Shown: positions 42,159-53,246, numbered from the stretch's first letter. The stretch is DNA of 64,000 nucleotides from Natrinema sp. DC36 (GCF_020405225.1 NZ_CP084472.1:1612001-1676000), one strand, 5' to 3'. Program-made: numbers and translations. Notes: generated by a model from the letters alone, not told the origin.

Positions 42159-43607
42159 TCAGTGATCGTGGTCGTGGCCGTGACTGTGGTCGTGCCCGCC
42201 TCCCCGAGTGAATTGCCCGGAGAACGCGCGCTGAACGACCTCGGAGAGCGCGGGGTGAATGTGAACGGACTCCCTGATGTCCCGTATCGTCCCGGAGCCG
42301 GCCGTCATCGCCACGACGACCTCCTGAATCAGGTTCGACGCCTCGGGACCGATAATGTGACAACCCAGGATCTCGCCCTCGAAGTCGATGAGTGGCTTGA
42401 CGAATCCCTCAGCCTTCATCGCGCTCCCGCGGGCCGTCTCCTCGTAGCGATAGGTGCGTTTCGCGTACTCCCGGTCTGCAGCGCGTAGCTCCTGTTCGGT
42501 CAGCCCGACGCCGGCGACCTCCGGGGAGGCGAAGACGGCGAAGGGCATCGCCGAGTAGTCGACCGGCTCGAGTTCGTCGCCAAATAGATTACGTGCGACC
42601 GCCTGCGCCTCGTGATTCGCATTGTGTTTCAGCAAGTATTCGCCGACGATGTCGCCGAGCGCCCAGACGCCGTCCGCGGTCGTCCGCAGGTACTCGTCCG
42701 TCTGCACGAACCCGGCCTGATCGGTTTCGATACCGGCAGCCTCGACGGTTAGCGTGTCGGTATTGGGAACGCGACCGGCCGCGACGAGCAGTTCGTCGCC
42801 GGTGACGGAGATGGGATCAACCTCGCTCGCCGCGTCGCCGTCCGGCTCGGGGAAGGGTTGTGCCTCGACGGTGATCGAATCGTCGTCTCCGGAGACGGCG
42901 GTCGCTTTGTAGCCGGTGTACACGTCGAACCGGTCGGCGTAGCGTTCGGTGAACGCTGCGGCCACTTCCTCGTCGGCGTCGGGGAGCAAGTTCGGCCGTC
43001 TGCCGATAATGGACACGTCGCTGCCGAACGTGCCGAAGAATTGTGCCAGTTCGGCGGCGATGTAGCCGCCGCCGACGATGACGAGGTGATCCGGCGGGGT
43101 TTCCAACTGGAGTGCTTCGGTGCTGGTGAGGTAGTCGACAGTATCGATGCTGTCGATCGGTGGAATCGCCGGCCGCGTGCCCGCCGCCACGAGGACGGTG
43201 TCCGCGGAGAGGCGCTCGCCGTCGTGATCTCCGCCGACGAGCTCGAGCGTTCGGTCGTCGACGAACCGACCCTCCGCCTCGTACAGTTCGTGGCGGTCGG
43301 ACGAGCTGAGACCGCGCTGGATGGAGTCCGAACTGCCGTGGACATCCTCGGTCACCTCCCGGACGATGTCGGCGAACCGAACGTCGTTCACCGTGGCGTC
43401 GATTTTGAACTCGCCGGCACGCTCGATCGTCTCCATGACGTGGGCGTGGTACAGCAGCATCTTCGACGGGATACAGCCGCGGTTGAGACAGGTACCGCCG
43501 AGCCGCCCCTTCTCGACGACCGCGACCGACTGTCCCTGGTTCGCCGCCGCGTTCGCCACGTCGAGACCGGAGCCGGAGCCGATGACGAGAAAGTCGTACT
43601 CCTCCAT
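42159..43607 (-). CDS. FAD-dependent pyridine-nucleotide disulfide reductase with His-rich tail
   Basis: A 482-residue class-I flavoprotein. YDFLVIGSGSGLDVANAAANQG binds FAD, GGTCLNRGCIPSKML is the redox disulfide C-x4-C, HLVIVGGGYIAAELAQFFGTFGSDV binds NAD(P)H, and near the C-terminus IHPALSEVVQRAFSGQF has the His-Pro active-site base of the dimer partner. This is a dihydrolipoamide dehydrogenase/mycothione reductase/mercuric reductase-like protein. Haloarchaea keep reduced gamma-glutamylcysteine with such an enzyme, so bis-gamma-glutamylcystine reductase is a good candidate, but dihydrolipoamide dehydrogenase cannot be excluded. The last 14 residues, GGGHDHSHGHDHDH, are a metal-binding-like tail. 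Confidence 0.85.
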   Translation of the reverse strand: MEEYDFLVIGSGSGLDVANAAANQGQSVAVVEKGRLGGTCLNRGCIPSKMLLYHAHVMETIERAGEFKIDATVNDVRFADIVREVTEDVHGSSDSIQRGLSSSDRHELYEAEGRFVDDRTLELVGGDHDGERLSADTVLVAAGTRPAIPPIDSIDTVDYLTSTEALQLETPPDHLVIVGGGYIAAELAQFFGTFGSDVSIIGRRPNLLPDADEEVAAAFTERYADRFDVYTGYKATAVSGDDDSITVEAQPFPEPDGDAASEVDPISVTGDELLVAAGRVPNTDTLTVEAAGIETDQAGFVQTDEYLRTTADGVWALGDIVGEYLLKHNANHEAQAVARNLFGDELEPVDYSAMPFAVFASPEVAGVGLTEQELRAADREYAKRTYRYEETARGSAMKAEGFVKPLIDFEGEILGCHIIGPEASNLIQEVVVAMTAGSGTIRDIRESVHIHPALSEVVQRAFSGQFTRGGGHDHSHGHDHDH

Positions 43608-43753
43608 ACTAGATCGGGTGACTGCGAACGCAATGAATCTCGACCCTGCTCACGATGACTCTCGGTCCTGCTCGGACGGACGACTGGAAGTCAGTTCCGG
43701 CGCACTCGAGACCCGCCATGCGAGTGCGCCGATACGCGGGACAGCAGCCCGTT

Positions 43754-44758
43754 TCACTCCTCGAGCGGCGGCCACTCCCACGCGTCAGCTTCGACCACGG
43801 CGAGCAGGCGACGGCGTCGATCGGTCACCTCCGCGAGGGCCTCGGCGAACTCTTCGTCGGAGACGGTCGGAATGTCGTCCTCCTGTAGCCGACCGAGATC
43901 CGGCGCGCGTGGGACGGCCGGCTCGGGTTCGATAAACGATTCGTCGAGCGTCTCGAGGAAACTCTGTGCGCTCGAGCGACCGGTTGCGATGATCGCGGGA
44001 TCGAGGCTCTGGTCGTCCGGAATTCCGTACCGAAAGAGCATGAGCGCTTCGTCGAGGATGGGGACGGCGACGGCGGCGGCTTGCTCGCCGTCTTCGCTGT
44101 GATAGTAGTGGAGGATGGGATAGGATTTGTGCTGTTCGGCGAGCATGCTCAGTTCCGACGCGAGCGACTCGACGGTCAACTCGAGGCCCTGGAAATCCTC
44201 GCCGGTCCAGCCCGTTCGGACGAGCGCTTCGCTTCGATCTCCCAGTCCCGTGACGGTACTGGCGAAGGAGCGTTTGTCGGAGACGGCCCCGAGGACGGTG
44301 AGCACGTACGAGACCCCGAGCGTGACGAAGGCCATGCCGGAGGCCGTCGTGAACGCGCTGGCAACCTCCCAGACGTTACCGCCGTACACCGGGGTGTAGT
44401 CGCCGTTACCGTCGGTGAACATCGTATAGGCAACGTAGTAGAATCGCCCCCACCAGTCGGCGGGGCCGCCGGTGCGCGAGTTCACCACGGCCATCGACTC
44501 GCTCGCGAAGATGAGCGTCCAACCGATCCAGATGAGCCCGATCCACATCGCGAGCGTGGCGGTGAGGATGATCGGCCCGGCGAGGCTGAGGGCCCTGTTG
44601 TGATCCCCCGTCACGATCCGGAGACCGCGCCAGATAGCGGTCGTCAGGTGGCCGGAAATCGGACCGGATCCCCCGTCGACCCAGAGGGTCGTCCAGAGGA
44701 TGTCTACGATTGCACCCGCGAGGAGGACGATCCCGGCGACGAGGTAGACGGGATTCAT
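43754..44758 (-). CDS. Two-pore-helix K+-channel-like membrane protein with altered selectivity filter
   Basis: A 334-residue protein. Helices are seen at MNPVYLVAGIVLLAGAIVDILWTTL, SLAGPIILTATLAMWIGLIWIGWTLIF and, after the pore segment, FTTASGMAFVTLGVSYVLTVLGAV, leaving a long soluble C-terminal domain. The pore region reads AYTMFTDGNGDYTPVYGGN: the pattern T-x-G-x-G-D-x-x-P of K+ channels (T-V-G-Y-G-D-x-x-P) is kept, but V and Y are replaced by D and N. This could be a cation channel of different selectivity or a non-conducting relative. Its start overlaps the SGNH gene's stop (ATGA), so the two are coupled. Confidence 0.75.
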   Translation of the reverse strand: MNPVYLVAGIVLLAGAIVDILWTTLWVDGGSGPISGHLTTAIWRGLRIVTGDHNRALSLAGPIILTATLAMWIGLIWIGWTLIFASESMAVVNSRTGGPADWWGRFYYVAYTMFTDGNGDYTPVYGGNVWEVASAFTTASGMAFVTLGVSYVLTVLGAVSDKRSFASTVTGLGDRSEALVRTGWTGEDFQGLELTVESLASELSMLAEQHKSYPILHYYHSEDGEQAAAVAVPILDEALMLFRYGIPDDQSLDPAIIATGRSSAQSFLETLDESFIEPEPAVPRAPDLGRLQEDDIPTVSDEEFAEALAEVTDRRRRLLAVVEADAWEWPPLEE

Positions 44759-46014
44759 TCCACGATTGCCCGACGCTCGACGACCTCGGCCAGCACGTTC
44801 GCGATTTCGGCGTTCGTTTCGGGGCTGTAGTGACCGCCCTCCCCGCGCTCGACGTACAGCGACTCGACGTCGCCGTCGTCGGGCGAGAGATGGGTCGCCA
44901 TGTCGATCGTCGTCAGTTCGTCGTAGCGTTCGTCGAGTCGATCCATCAAGTCGCCGTAGATCGGGCCGTGTTCGGACTCGTACGTCGCGTACCGAAGCTG
45001 CTGAACCATCACGAAGGTCGGTTCGAAGTCCTGCTCGTCCGCGTAGTCGACGAACTCCTGGATGAGCGCGTCGAAGAGGTCCTCGTGGGTATCGAACAGC
45101 CGCTCGTGGTACCGCACGCGGGGCTGCTCCAGTCGCAGCGCCGACTGGGTCTGGGCCAGATCGAAGTCGACTCCCGGAACCGACCGGCCGAGGCGGCGCT
45201 CGAGTTCCTTCCCGGCCGTATAACCGGCGTACCGGAGGTGTTCGTTCTTCTCGAGGAAGTCCGCCGTGTACGGCCGCGTCGCGAAGTGGGGCCTGAACCA
45301 GTGGTCGTAGTGGAAGTCGTACTCCCGGAGGAAGTCGGCCTTCGACTCGAGGTCGAGCAGTTCCTCCTTCTCGTCGACGGGACTCTCGACGCGCTCGAGG
45401 TCGCCGTTCTCGAGGACGTAGCGGGGTTTGACCGCGAGAATGTTGCCGAACTCCTGATAGTGTTTCCAGACGCTGAGGATGCGCGCGATCGATGAGGCGG
45501 TGACGACCATGAAGACGTGGTCGGTCGGATCGTCCGGGTACTGACGCTTGAGGCGCATAAGGGCCTGGTCGAGACCGTAGTTGCCGCCGCCGTAGTTGGC
45601 GACGTGGGTGTCGAGCTCCTGTGCGAGATAGTTCTGAAAGGTCTCGTCGTCGTCGACCTCCCGGCAGAAACAGTAGGAGTCACCGTAGGTCGAGACCGTG
45701 TGGTCGGCGTCGGGATCGCGTTCCTTCGCCGGGCAGACCCGACTCGCGTACTCGTCGGTCGAGTACGTAACCGTGGTCCGGACCTCCTCGCCCGGAAGGT
45801 GATCCCCCGTGTCCTTCTGTTTCTCCCGGTTGGGCTGGGGTACCCACCCGAGTTCGGGATCGAAGCTACTGAATTTTCCCAGTAACTCCCGATCGATCTC
45901 GGGGAACTCCTCGGTGGCGACCGAAGGGATCCGTTCGAGCGCTCGATACGACACGGCCTCGAGAATCACCGCACCGACGACGAGAGCGAGCACTATCGCG
46001 ACGAGCGGAAGCAT
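44755..46014 (-). CDS. Membrane-anchored SGNH/GDSL-like hydrolase
   Basis: A 419-residue protein with one N-terminal membrane helix (MLPLVAIVLALVVGAVILEAV) and a large outward-facing or periplasm-side domain. STYGDSYCFCREVDDDETFQNYLAQEL contains the nucleophile block G-D-S, VANYGGGNYGLDQALMRLK the Gly/Asn oxyanion block and GGHYSPETNAEIANVLAE the C-terminal His-containing block, so it is of the SGNH hydrolase/acetyltransferase family. A possible role is acyl transfer or ester cleavage on a surface glycan or lipid. It is coupled to the channel-like gene by ATGA. Confidence 0.75.
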   Translation of the reverse strand: MLPLVAIVLALVVGAVILEAVSYRALERIPSVATEEFPEIDRELLGKFSSFDPELGWVPQPNREKQKDTGDHLPGEEVRTTVTYSTDEYASRVCPAKERDPDADHTVSTYGDSYCFCREVDDDETFQNYLAQELDTHVANYGGGNYGLDQALMRLKRQYPDDPTDHVFMVVTASSIARILSVWKHYQEFGNILAVKPRYVLENGDLERVESPVDEKEELLDLESKADFLREYDFHYDHWFRPHFATRPYTADFLEKNEHLRYAGYTAGKELERRLGRSVPGVDFDLAQTQSALRLEQPRVRYHERLFDTHEDLFDALIQEFVDYADEQDFEPTFVMVQQLRYATYESEHGPIYGDLMDRLDERYDELTTIDMATHLSPDDGDVESLYVERGEGGHYSPETNAEIANVLAEVVERRAIVE

Positions 46015-46246
46015 CGGACCACTGTACCAGAACAGGGGATAAGTGGATTTTGCCGGAGTGTGCCACTGTCACCGAAACCGACAGCAACACGACCGTGACG
46101 TCGGACCGCCATGGGGTTTCGGGGTTCTCCATGCCGTCGCAGTCGCTCATCGCGGTTCTCGGCTCGTCACCTCCCTCGGCGCAAAGAACGCGCTGCCCGT
46201 GTGTGCAAGGGTCCGAGGCGGGACTGCCGATCTAGCCCGCAGGAAC

Positions 46247-46675
46247 TCACCGAACGACCGTCACGGGCACCGGCGAGTGTCTGACGACGACCTCCGCGAC
46301 GCTGCCAAGCAGGATCCGTGCGACGCCGGACCGTCCGTGGCTGCCGATGACGACGTGATCGACGGGGTCGCGTTCGGCGTACTCGCGGATCTCCTGGGCC
46401 GGCGTTCCCAGTCGCGTTCGCGTTTCGACATCGGTTCCGCGTTCGTCGCCGGTGGCTTCGGCCTCGGTCAGCAAGTCAGCGGCGTCGGCCAGTAGCTCCT
46501 GCGTCTCGTCAGAGGTCTCGGCATCGTCGGTGGTGTTCGGAATGTACGGCAACGAGGTGGTATCGACGACGACCAGTACGACGAACTCGCCGTCGGGAAA
46601 CAGATCGAACGCATACTCGAGAGCGTCGCGAGCGGGTTCGGAATCGTCGAACGGGACGAGGATCCGCGGTGGCAT
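46247..46675 (-). CDS. Universal stress protein (UspA family)
   Basis: A 142-residue single UspA domain. MPPRILVPFDDSEPARDALEYAFDLFPDG begins the fold and VIGSHGRSGVARILLGSVAEVVVRHSPVPVTVVR is the G-x2-G-x9-G-S/T ATP-binding motif. It would bind ATP in the cytoplasm; role is stress-linked but unspecific. It is single-standing, near a TSUP exporter on the same strand. Confidence 0.93.
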   Translation of the reverse strand: MPPRILVPFDDSEPARDALEYAFDLFPDGEFVVLVVVDTTSLPYIPNTTDDAETSDETQELLADAADLLTEAEATGDERGTDVETRTRLGTPAQEIREYAERDPVDHVVIGSHGRSGVARILLGSVAEVVVRHSPVPVTVVR

Positions 46676-46760
46676 GGGGATGTGTCGACGTCCACGCGCA
46701 TCGCCTTCAGTCTGGTTCTCCGACGTTAGTCCGATTCCATCCGACGCGCCGGTCCGCCGC

Positions 46761-47540
46761 TCACAGGGCGAGGTAGGGGCCGACGCCGAGAAGGACGACC
46801 CCCAGCGCGACTTTCAGCTTCTCGGGATCGATAGCGTAGGCGACTCGCCACCCGACGACAACGCCGAACAGGAGCGGCATGCCGATGACGACCGCGAGCG
46901 GCACGAGGACGTTCCCCTGCAGGAAGTAGCCCGACGCCGCGAACGTCGCGATGAAAATCGACTGGACCTGTGCGACGGCGACGGCGAGCAACATCGGGAC
47001 GCCGACCAGTACCAGCGCTGGTACGGCCAGCACCGGCCCGCCGATCCCCAGCAGGCCGCTGCAGACCCCGAGGACGAACCCGAGTCCCGCCAGGACGATC
47101 CGGCCGCCTCGAGTCAGGGGCTCGAGGTCGTAGATCGGGCTGAACCCGCGACGCTCGCGGTAACAGATGATCCCGCCGACGGCCATCGCGACGCCGCCGA
47201 GCAGGAACCCGAACACCGAGCGTGGAACGAACGTGTTCACGTACGCACCGACGAGCGCGCCGAGAATGCTCGCGCCGCTGAGGACGATCGCGATCGTGCG
47301 GCTCTCGCCGGTGTTCATCTCCCCGGAGTGGAGGTAAGCGGCGCTCCCGACGAGTCCAGTGACGACGAACGTGGCGTGGGCGGTGCCGGCGACCTGACTC
47401 GAGGGCAGCGACGTCAGGGAGTAGAGCGCGATCGTCACGAAGATTCCGCCCGGGCCGATGGTAGTGATGCCGATCCCCGAGAAGAAGGCGATCGAGACGA
47501 GCAACAGGACCAGGGAGAGTTCGAAGGGCAATCCGAGCAT
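46761..47540 (-). CDS. TSUP-family (TauE/SafE) membrane transporter
   Basis: A 259-residue protein of two repeats of hydrophobic helices (VLLLVSIAFFSGIGITTIGPGGIFVTIALY and ILAGLGFVLGVCSGLLGIGGPVLAVPALVLVGV-type GLGFVLGVCSGLLGIGGPVLAVPALVLVG). Each carries a G-x-G-x-G-G-x-x-x-P signature of the sulfite/organosulfonate exporter family. It probably exports sulfoacetate, sulfite or a similar anion across the inner membrane; the substrate is not known. Confidence 0.88.
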   Translation of the reverse strand: MLGLPFELSLVLLLVSIAFFSGIGITTIGPGGIFVTIALYSLTSLPSSQVAGTAHATFVVTGLVGSAAYLHSGEMNTGESRTIAIVLSGASILGALVGAYVNTFVPRSVFGFLLGGVAMAVGGIICYRERRGFSPIYDLEPLTRGGRIVLAGLGFVLGVCSGLLGIGGPVLAVPALVLVGVPMLLAVAVAQVQSIFIATFAASGYFLQGNVLVPLAVVIGMPLLFGVVVGWRVAYAIDPEKLKVALGVVLLGVGPYLAL

Positions 47541-47803
47541 TAAATCAGAGGAGTTATCCAGTGGTCCGTGCCGATCGAACTAACTCTTCTGATTTCGAGT
47601 TCTTTCGGTCAGCTACCGAGCAAATCGCGGATCACTGTCTCCCGTGACCGAAAAAGCAGTCCGGATGGTCGCGATCACGCGATTGGTTGCGGATCTACTG
47701 ACACGGCAGCGAATATCGATAGGGGGAGCAGACCCGATTGGGGTCGTTGTGGGCGGTTAAAGCGGAGAACAGAACTAGCGTGCTCACCAAACCGGTGTCG
47801 TCC

Positions 47804-47839
47804 GTTCGCGGTTAGAGAAGTTAGTTCGCGGTTAGAGAA
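47804..47839. repeat. Tandem direct repeat at the 3' end of the second Nramp-like gene
   Basis: GTTCGCGGTTAGAGAA occurs at 47804-47819 and again at 47824-47839, a period of 20 bases. The second copy includes the gene's stop codon (TTA read on the minus strand at 47832-47834), so the 3' end of the gene is duplicated just outside it. The gap before it, 47541-47803, shows nothing else. Confidence 0.7.
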
Positions 47840-49088
47840 TGGTTACGATCGTCTCGTAGAGCGACTGGACCGTCATGAGGCTCCCGATCAGCAGGACGAT
47901 CCCCGCGGCCAGGAACCCGGCGTTCTCGTACCATTCGATGTCGTAGTACCTGTTCACGGCACCGATGAGGGCGAAGACGGTCAGGGGAAGCCCGACCGCG
48001 CCGTTGACGGCCGGCATGATGATCGCCATCTCGACGGGACCGAATCCAGTGTATATCAGCATCGGCAGGGCAGTCGCAGCCGAGAGGACGACCAGTGCGA
48101 TGACCGTTCGTCGGAACGCGGTATCACCGAAGACCGTGTGTCGCCCGAGCGACTGCGGAATGATGAACCCGGCACCGAACAGCGTTCCGGTCGCCGACGT
48201 GATGGTGGCACAGAGCACCGCGACCATGAACAGGACGAGTGCACCCTGGCCGATAATCTCCGCGAGCGGGACGCCGGGCCCGGTCAGCGTCATGTCCCCC
48301 TCGGAGAGGGTGACTGCCGAGACGATCATCACGAAGCTGCCGATGGTGAGCGTCGTCGCGATTCCGGCGGCGTTGTCTCGGCGGTAATCCCAGATGTTCG
48401 ACCACTCCTTCGTCGGCTGGATGCTCGACTGGATGAAGAAGTTCGGCCAGTAGACCGTCGTCCCCAGCAGGGCGATGACCGCAGTCAGGTAGCCGATATC
48501 GGTTGCAAGCGCCGGCTGGAGCCCCGCCGCTACGGATTGCCACGGAACGTCGAGCCCCGCGAGGAGCAGTCCGTACGAACCGAATACGGAGAACACCATC
48601 ACGGCGATAACCGCTTCGATCCGATCGTAGACCTTCATCTGCACGATGGCGATGCCGAACCCGGCCGCGAGTACGATGCCGACAAGCACGTTGTCGAAGA
48701 ACGGAACGAGCCAGGCGAGTACCGCTCCGGCGACGGCGTAGTTCGACACGGCCCACAGCGCGGACATCAGCGAGACTCCGATGAGGAGCGGTCGACCCCC
48801 GATCGGAACGGCGTCGAGGATATAATCGGCGAGGGGTTCGTCGGCGACGGCGAGTCGGGCGCTCATGTCGTGCAGTGCGATATCGATGAGGAACGCGAGC
48901 GGGAGTACCCACAACAGGGAGTACGCGAAGTTCGCACCCGTGTCGGCGAGGATATAGACTGACCCCGCTCCGAACACGTTCGCAGCGAACATGATTCCCA
49001 GCCCGTATCTGTAGAGCGCCCCGTGTATCGTTTCACCGCCGGGGATGGCCTTGACGAAGGCCGACGCCGAGGCCGACTCGCTGCTCAT
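47832..49088 (-). CDS. Nramp-superfamily transporter, second diverged member
   Basis: A 418-residue protein with eleven or so membrane helices: GLGIMFAANVFGAGSVYILADTGANFAYSLLWVLPLAFLIDIALHDMSARLA is the Nramp helix 1-2 region, with NVFGAGS where D-P-G-N belongs. The remainder follows the LeuT-fold order, with AVSNYAVAGAVLAWL and VLCATITSATGTLFGAGFIIPQSLG. It is not closely similar to the protein at 36341 but shares loss of the metal motif. Its start overlaps an upstream small frame by an ATGA. Substrate is unknown and metal transport doubtful. Confidence 0.8.
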   Translation of the reverse strand: MSSESASASAFVKAIPGGETIHGALYRYGLGIMFAANVFGAGSVYILADTGANFAYSLLWVLPLAFLIDIALHDMSARLAVADEPLADYILDAVPIGGRPLLIGVSLMSALWAVSNYAVAGAVLAWLVPFFDNVLVGIVLAAGFGIAIVQMKVYDRIEAVIAVMVFSVFGSYGLLLAGLDVPWQSVAAGLQPALATDIGYLTAVIALLGTTVYWPNFFIQSSIQPTKEWSNIWDYRRDNAAGIATTLTIGSFVMIVSAVTLSEGDMTLTGPGVPLAEIIGQGALVLFMVAVLCATITSATGTLFGAGFIIPQSLGRHTVFGDTAFRRTVIALVVLSAATALPMLIYTGFGPVEMAIIMPAVNGAVGLPLTVFALIGAVNRYYDIEWYENAGFLAAGIVLLIGSLMTVQSLYETIVTIL

Positions 49089-49351
49089 GCGCGATCACTC
49101 CGAGGCTCGAGCGCGACTCCGGCGGTCGCTGCGCCTCGAGCGGACGGCTCGGACGCCGTCGATCGGCAGTCGGTCGACGGCGGGAGGGACTTCGACGAGC
49201 GATATCCGGACTGCCAGTCGGGTCCTCTCAGCGCGGAAGCGGACCCGGCCCCGAAGAACGTCGCCGGGAGGTGGAGCCCGAGCCCGCGTTTGAGAATGGT
49301 TTCGGTCACCGATTCGACGGGGACATCGACCGCGGTACAGTGGTCTTCCAT
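49085..49351 (-). CDS. Possible small gene coupled to the Nramp-like transporter
   Basis: An 88-codon frame beginning MEDHCTAVDVPVESVTETILKRGLGLHLPATFF ends in TGA at 49085, overlapping the ATG of the transporter (ATGA), as coupled genes do in this genome. The first half has haloarchaeal codon bias; the second half is Ser/Arg-rich and less convincing. A TATA-like CTTTTCGG about 25 bases before the ATG supports it. No family was recognised, and the first half could be a leader peptide of unknown role. Confidence 0.4.
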   Translation of the reverse strand: MEDHCTAVDVPVESVTETILKRGLGLHLPATFFGAGSASALRGPDWQSGYRSSKSLPPSTDCRSTASEPSARGAATAGVALEPRSDRA

Positions 49352-49732
49352 GTATGGTAGTCTTCCGAAAAGTCGCAGGTGTCTGGCCCCTCGAGGCCAC
49401 ACCGGTCGCGGGCCTCGAGTCGGCTCAGCCGGGCGGATTTTACCTGTGTACTGTGGTACGGAATCCTGTACCTGAAGCAAGGACTGGGACTTGTTTGAGC
49501 GGAAAGCTTGAGATAGCAGACGACCTCTCGAATAGCCGGCTCGAGTAATTCGGTATTTACCGAGTGCGACACGTGAGTCCAGCGGACACTCTCGGACGAC
49601 GGAACGGCCACAGAGCGACAACGAGTGCCGACATCACCTTCTTGGGAATCCGGGGCGAAGGGAAGAGTACACACGAAGTTGCCTTCAGAAGAAGGCCTAT
49701 AAATGTCTATCCCTTACCCGAGGTGAAGACTA
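49352..49732. other. Intergenic region and psmA promoter
   Basis: About 380 bases. CCTATAAATG at about 49697-49704 is a good TATA box and GAGGTGA at 49720-49726 resembles a Shine-Dalgarno six bases before the psmA ATG, though a TATA-directed start would fall near it, giving a very short leader. No other gene was seen. Confidence 0.5.
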
Positions 49733-50479
49733 ATGCAAGGACAATCCAATCAGCAGGCGTACGATCGGGGGATCACCATCTTCTCCCCGGACGGACGTCT
49801 CTATCAGGTCGAGTACGCCCGCGAGGCCGTCAAACGCGGAACCGCGAGCGTCGGTCTCCGCACGCCCGACGGCGTGGTCCTCGCCGCGAATCGACAGGTT
49901 AGCTCGCCGCTCATGGAGCGCGAGAGCGTCGAAAAGATCCACAAGACCGACGACCACATCGGCGTCGCGAGCGCCGGCCACGTCGCCGACGCGCGCCAGC
50001 TCGTCGACCTCGCCCGTCGTCGCGCGCAGGGCGAACAGCTCCGCTACGGGCAGCAGATCGGCGTCGAGACGCTGACGCGAGCGGTCACGGATCACATTCA
50101 GGAGTACACGCAGACGGGCGGCGCTCGCCCGTTCGGCGTCGCCCTCCTCGTCGGCGGAATCGACGCCGGCGAGCCGAAACTGTTCGAGACCGACCCCTCG
50201 GGGACGGACTACGAGTGGAAGGCGGCGGCCATCGGCGGCGACCGCGACACCATTCAGGGCTACCTCGAGGAGAATTACCGCGAAGACCTCGACGTCGACG
50301 GCGGCATCGAACTCGCCGTGAGCGCGCTCAGCGAACCCGAAGACGGGGTCGTCAATGCCGAAGACGTCGACGTCGCGACGATCACGACCGAGGACGAGTC
50401 GTTCCACTCGGTCGAGACCGACCATCTCGAGTCGATCCTCGCGGAGATCGACGAGACGGAGGAGGAGACCGATGAATAA
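49733..50479 (+). CDS. psmA: 20S proteasome alpha subunit
   Basis: A 248-residue alpha-type subunit. QQAYDRGITIFSPDGRLYQVEYAREAVKRG is the proteasome alpha signature and the N-terminal helix of the gate; GLRTPDGVVLAANRQV, KIHKTDDHIGVASAGHVADAR and RARRRAQGEQLRYGQQI-type continue the fold. The acidic C-terminal tail (EIDETEEETDE) lacks a clear HbYX motif. Seven copies make the outer rings that admit unfolded substrates. It overlaps psmB by 8 bases, so the two subunits are co-translated. The start is the ATG at 49733. Confidence 0.96.
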   Translation: MQGQSNQQAYDRGITIFSPDGRLYQVEYAREAVKRGTASVGLRTPDGVVLAANRQVSSPLMERESVEKIHKTDDHIGVASAGHVADARQLVDLARRRAQGEQLRYGQQIGVETLTRAVTDHIQEYTQTGGARPFGVALLVGGIDAGEPKLFETDPSGTDYEWKAAAIGGDRDTIQGYLEENYREDLDVDGGIELAVSALSEPEDGVVNAEDVDVATITTEDESFHSVETDHLESILAEIDETEEETDE

Positions 50480-51188
50480 CTGGACCCAGCCGTCGACGCC
50501 GCAGGGCAACGACGACCCGTCGCCGTACGAACCCGAACTGGGCTCGCTCCCCGACGGCAACCAGAGCGACGACTACGGCGAGAACGTCAACTCCACGGGA
50601 ACGACGACGATCGGCATCACGACCGACGACGGCGTCGTCATCGCGACGGACATGCGCGCCAGCCTCGGCGGGCGGTTCGTCTCGAACAAGGACGTCCAGA
50701 AGGTCGAGCAGATCCACCCCACCGGCGCGCTGACGCTGGTCGGCTCGGTCGGCGGCGCACAGTCGTTCATCCGAACGCTGCGCGCTGAGGTCAACCTCTA
50801 CGAATCCCGTCGCGGCGAGACGATGCCGATCGAGGCGCTCGCGACGCTCGCGGGCAACTTCGCCCGCGGCGGCCCGTTCCGAGCGATCAATCCCATCCTC
50901 GGCGGCGTCGATAGCGAGGGCAGCCACGTCTACAGTATCGACCCCGCCGGCGGCGTGATGGCCGACGACTACACGGTCACCGGCAGCGGGATGCAGCTAG
51001 CATACGGCCTCCTCGAGAACGAGTACGCCGACGACCTCTCGCTCGACGAGGCACAGACGGTCGCGGCTCGAGCCATCAAGAGCGCCGTCGAGCGCGACAC
51101 CGGCTCCGGCAACGGCGTCTTCCTCGCCGAGGTCACGGACGAGGGCGTCGACATCCAGGGCCACAACGACTTCGACGCGGTTATCTAG
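50472..51188 (+). CDS. psmB: 20S proteasome beta subunit precursor
   Basis: A 238-residue catalytic subunit, made with a propeptide of about 43 residues (MNNWTQPSTPQGNDDPSPYE...). The sequence NSTG/TTTIGITTDDGVVIATD places cleavage after Gly43, so Thr44 becomes the N-terminal nucleophile. DMRASLGGRFVSNKDVQKVEQIHP and the G-S-V-G-G-A region follow. It forms the two inner heptameric rings with psmA. Its start lies inside the end of psmA. The autoprocessing site looks intact. Confidence 0.96.
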   Translation: MNNWTQPSTPQGNDDPSPYEPELGSLPDGNQSDDYGENVNSTGTTTIGITTDDGVVIATDMRASLGGRFVSNKDVQKVEQIHPTGALTLVGSVGGAQSFIRTLRAEVNLYESRRGETMPIEALATLAGNFARGGPFRAINPILGGVDSEGSHVYSIDPAGGVMADDYTVTGSGMQLAYGLLENEYADDLSLDEAQTVAARAIKSAVERDTGSGNGVFLAEVTDEGVDIQGHNDFDAVI

Positions 51189-51205
51189 GCCGTTTCGACG
51201 GGTAG

Positions 51206-53230
<2,025 letters not shown>

Positions 53231-53246
53231 CGAGTTTACGAGAGAC

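Noticed and set aside
47568-48962. Long plus-strand frame of 464 codons
   Set aside because: Antisense to the Nramp-like transporter, rich in Arg/Asp/Gly, with no domain; a mirror of GC-rich codon bias.
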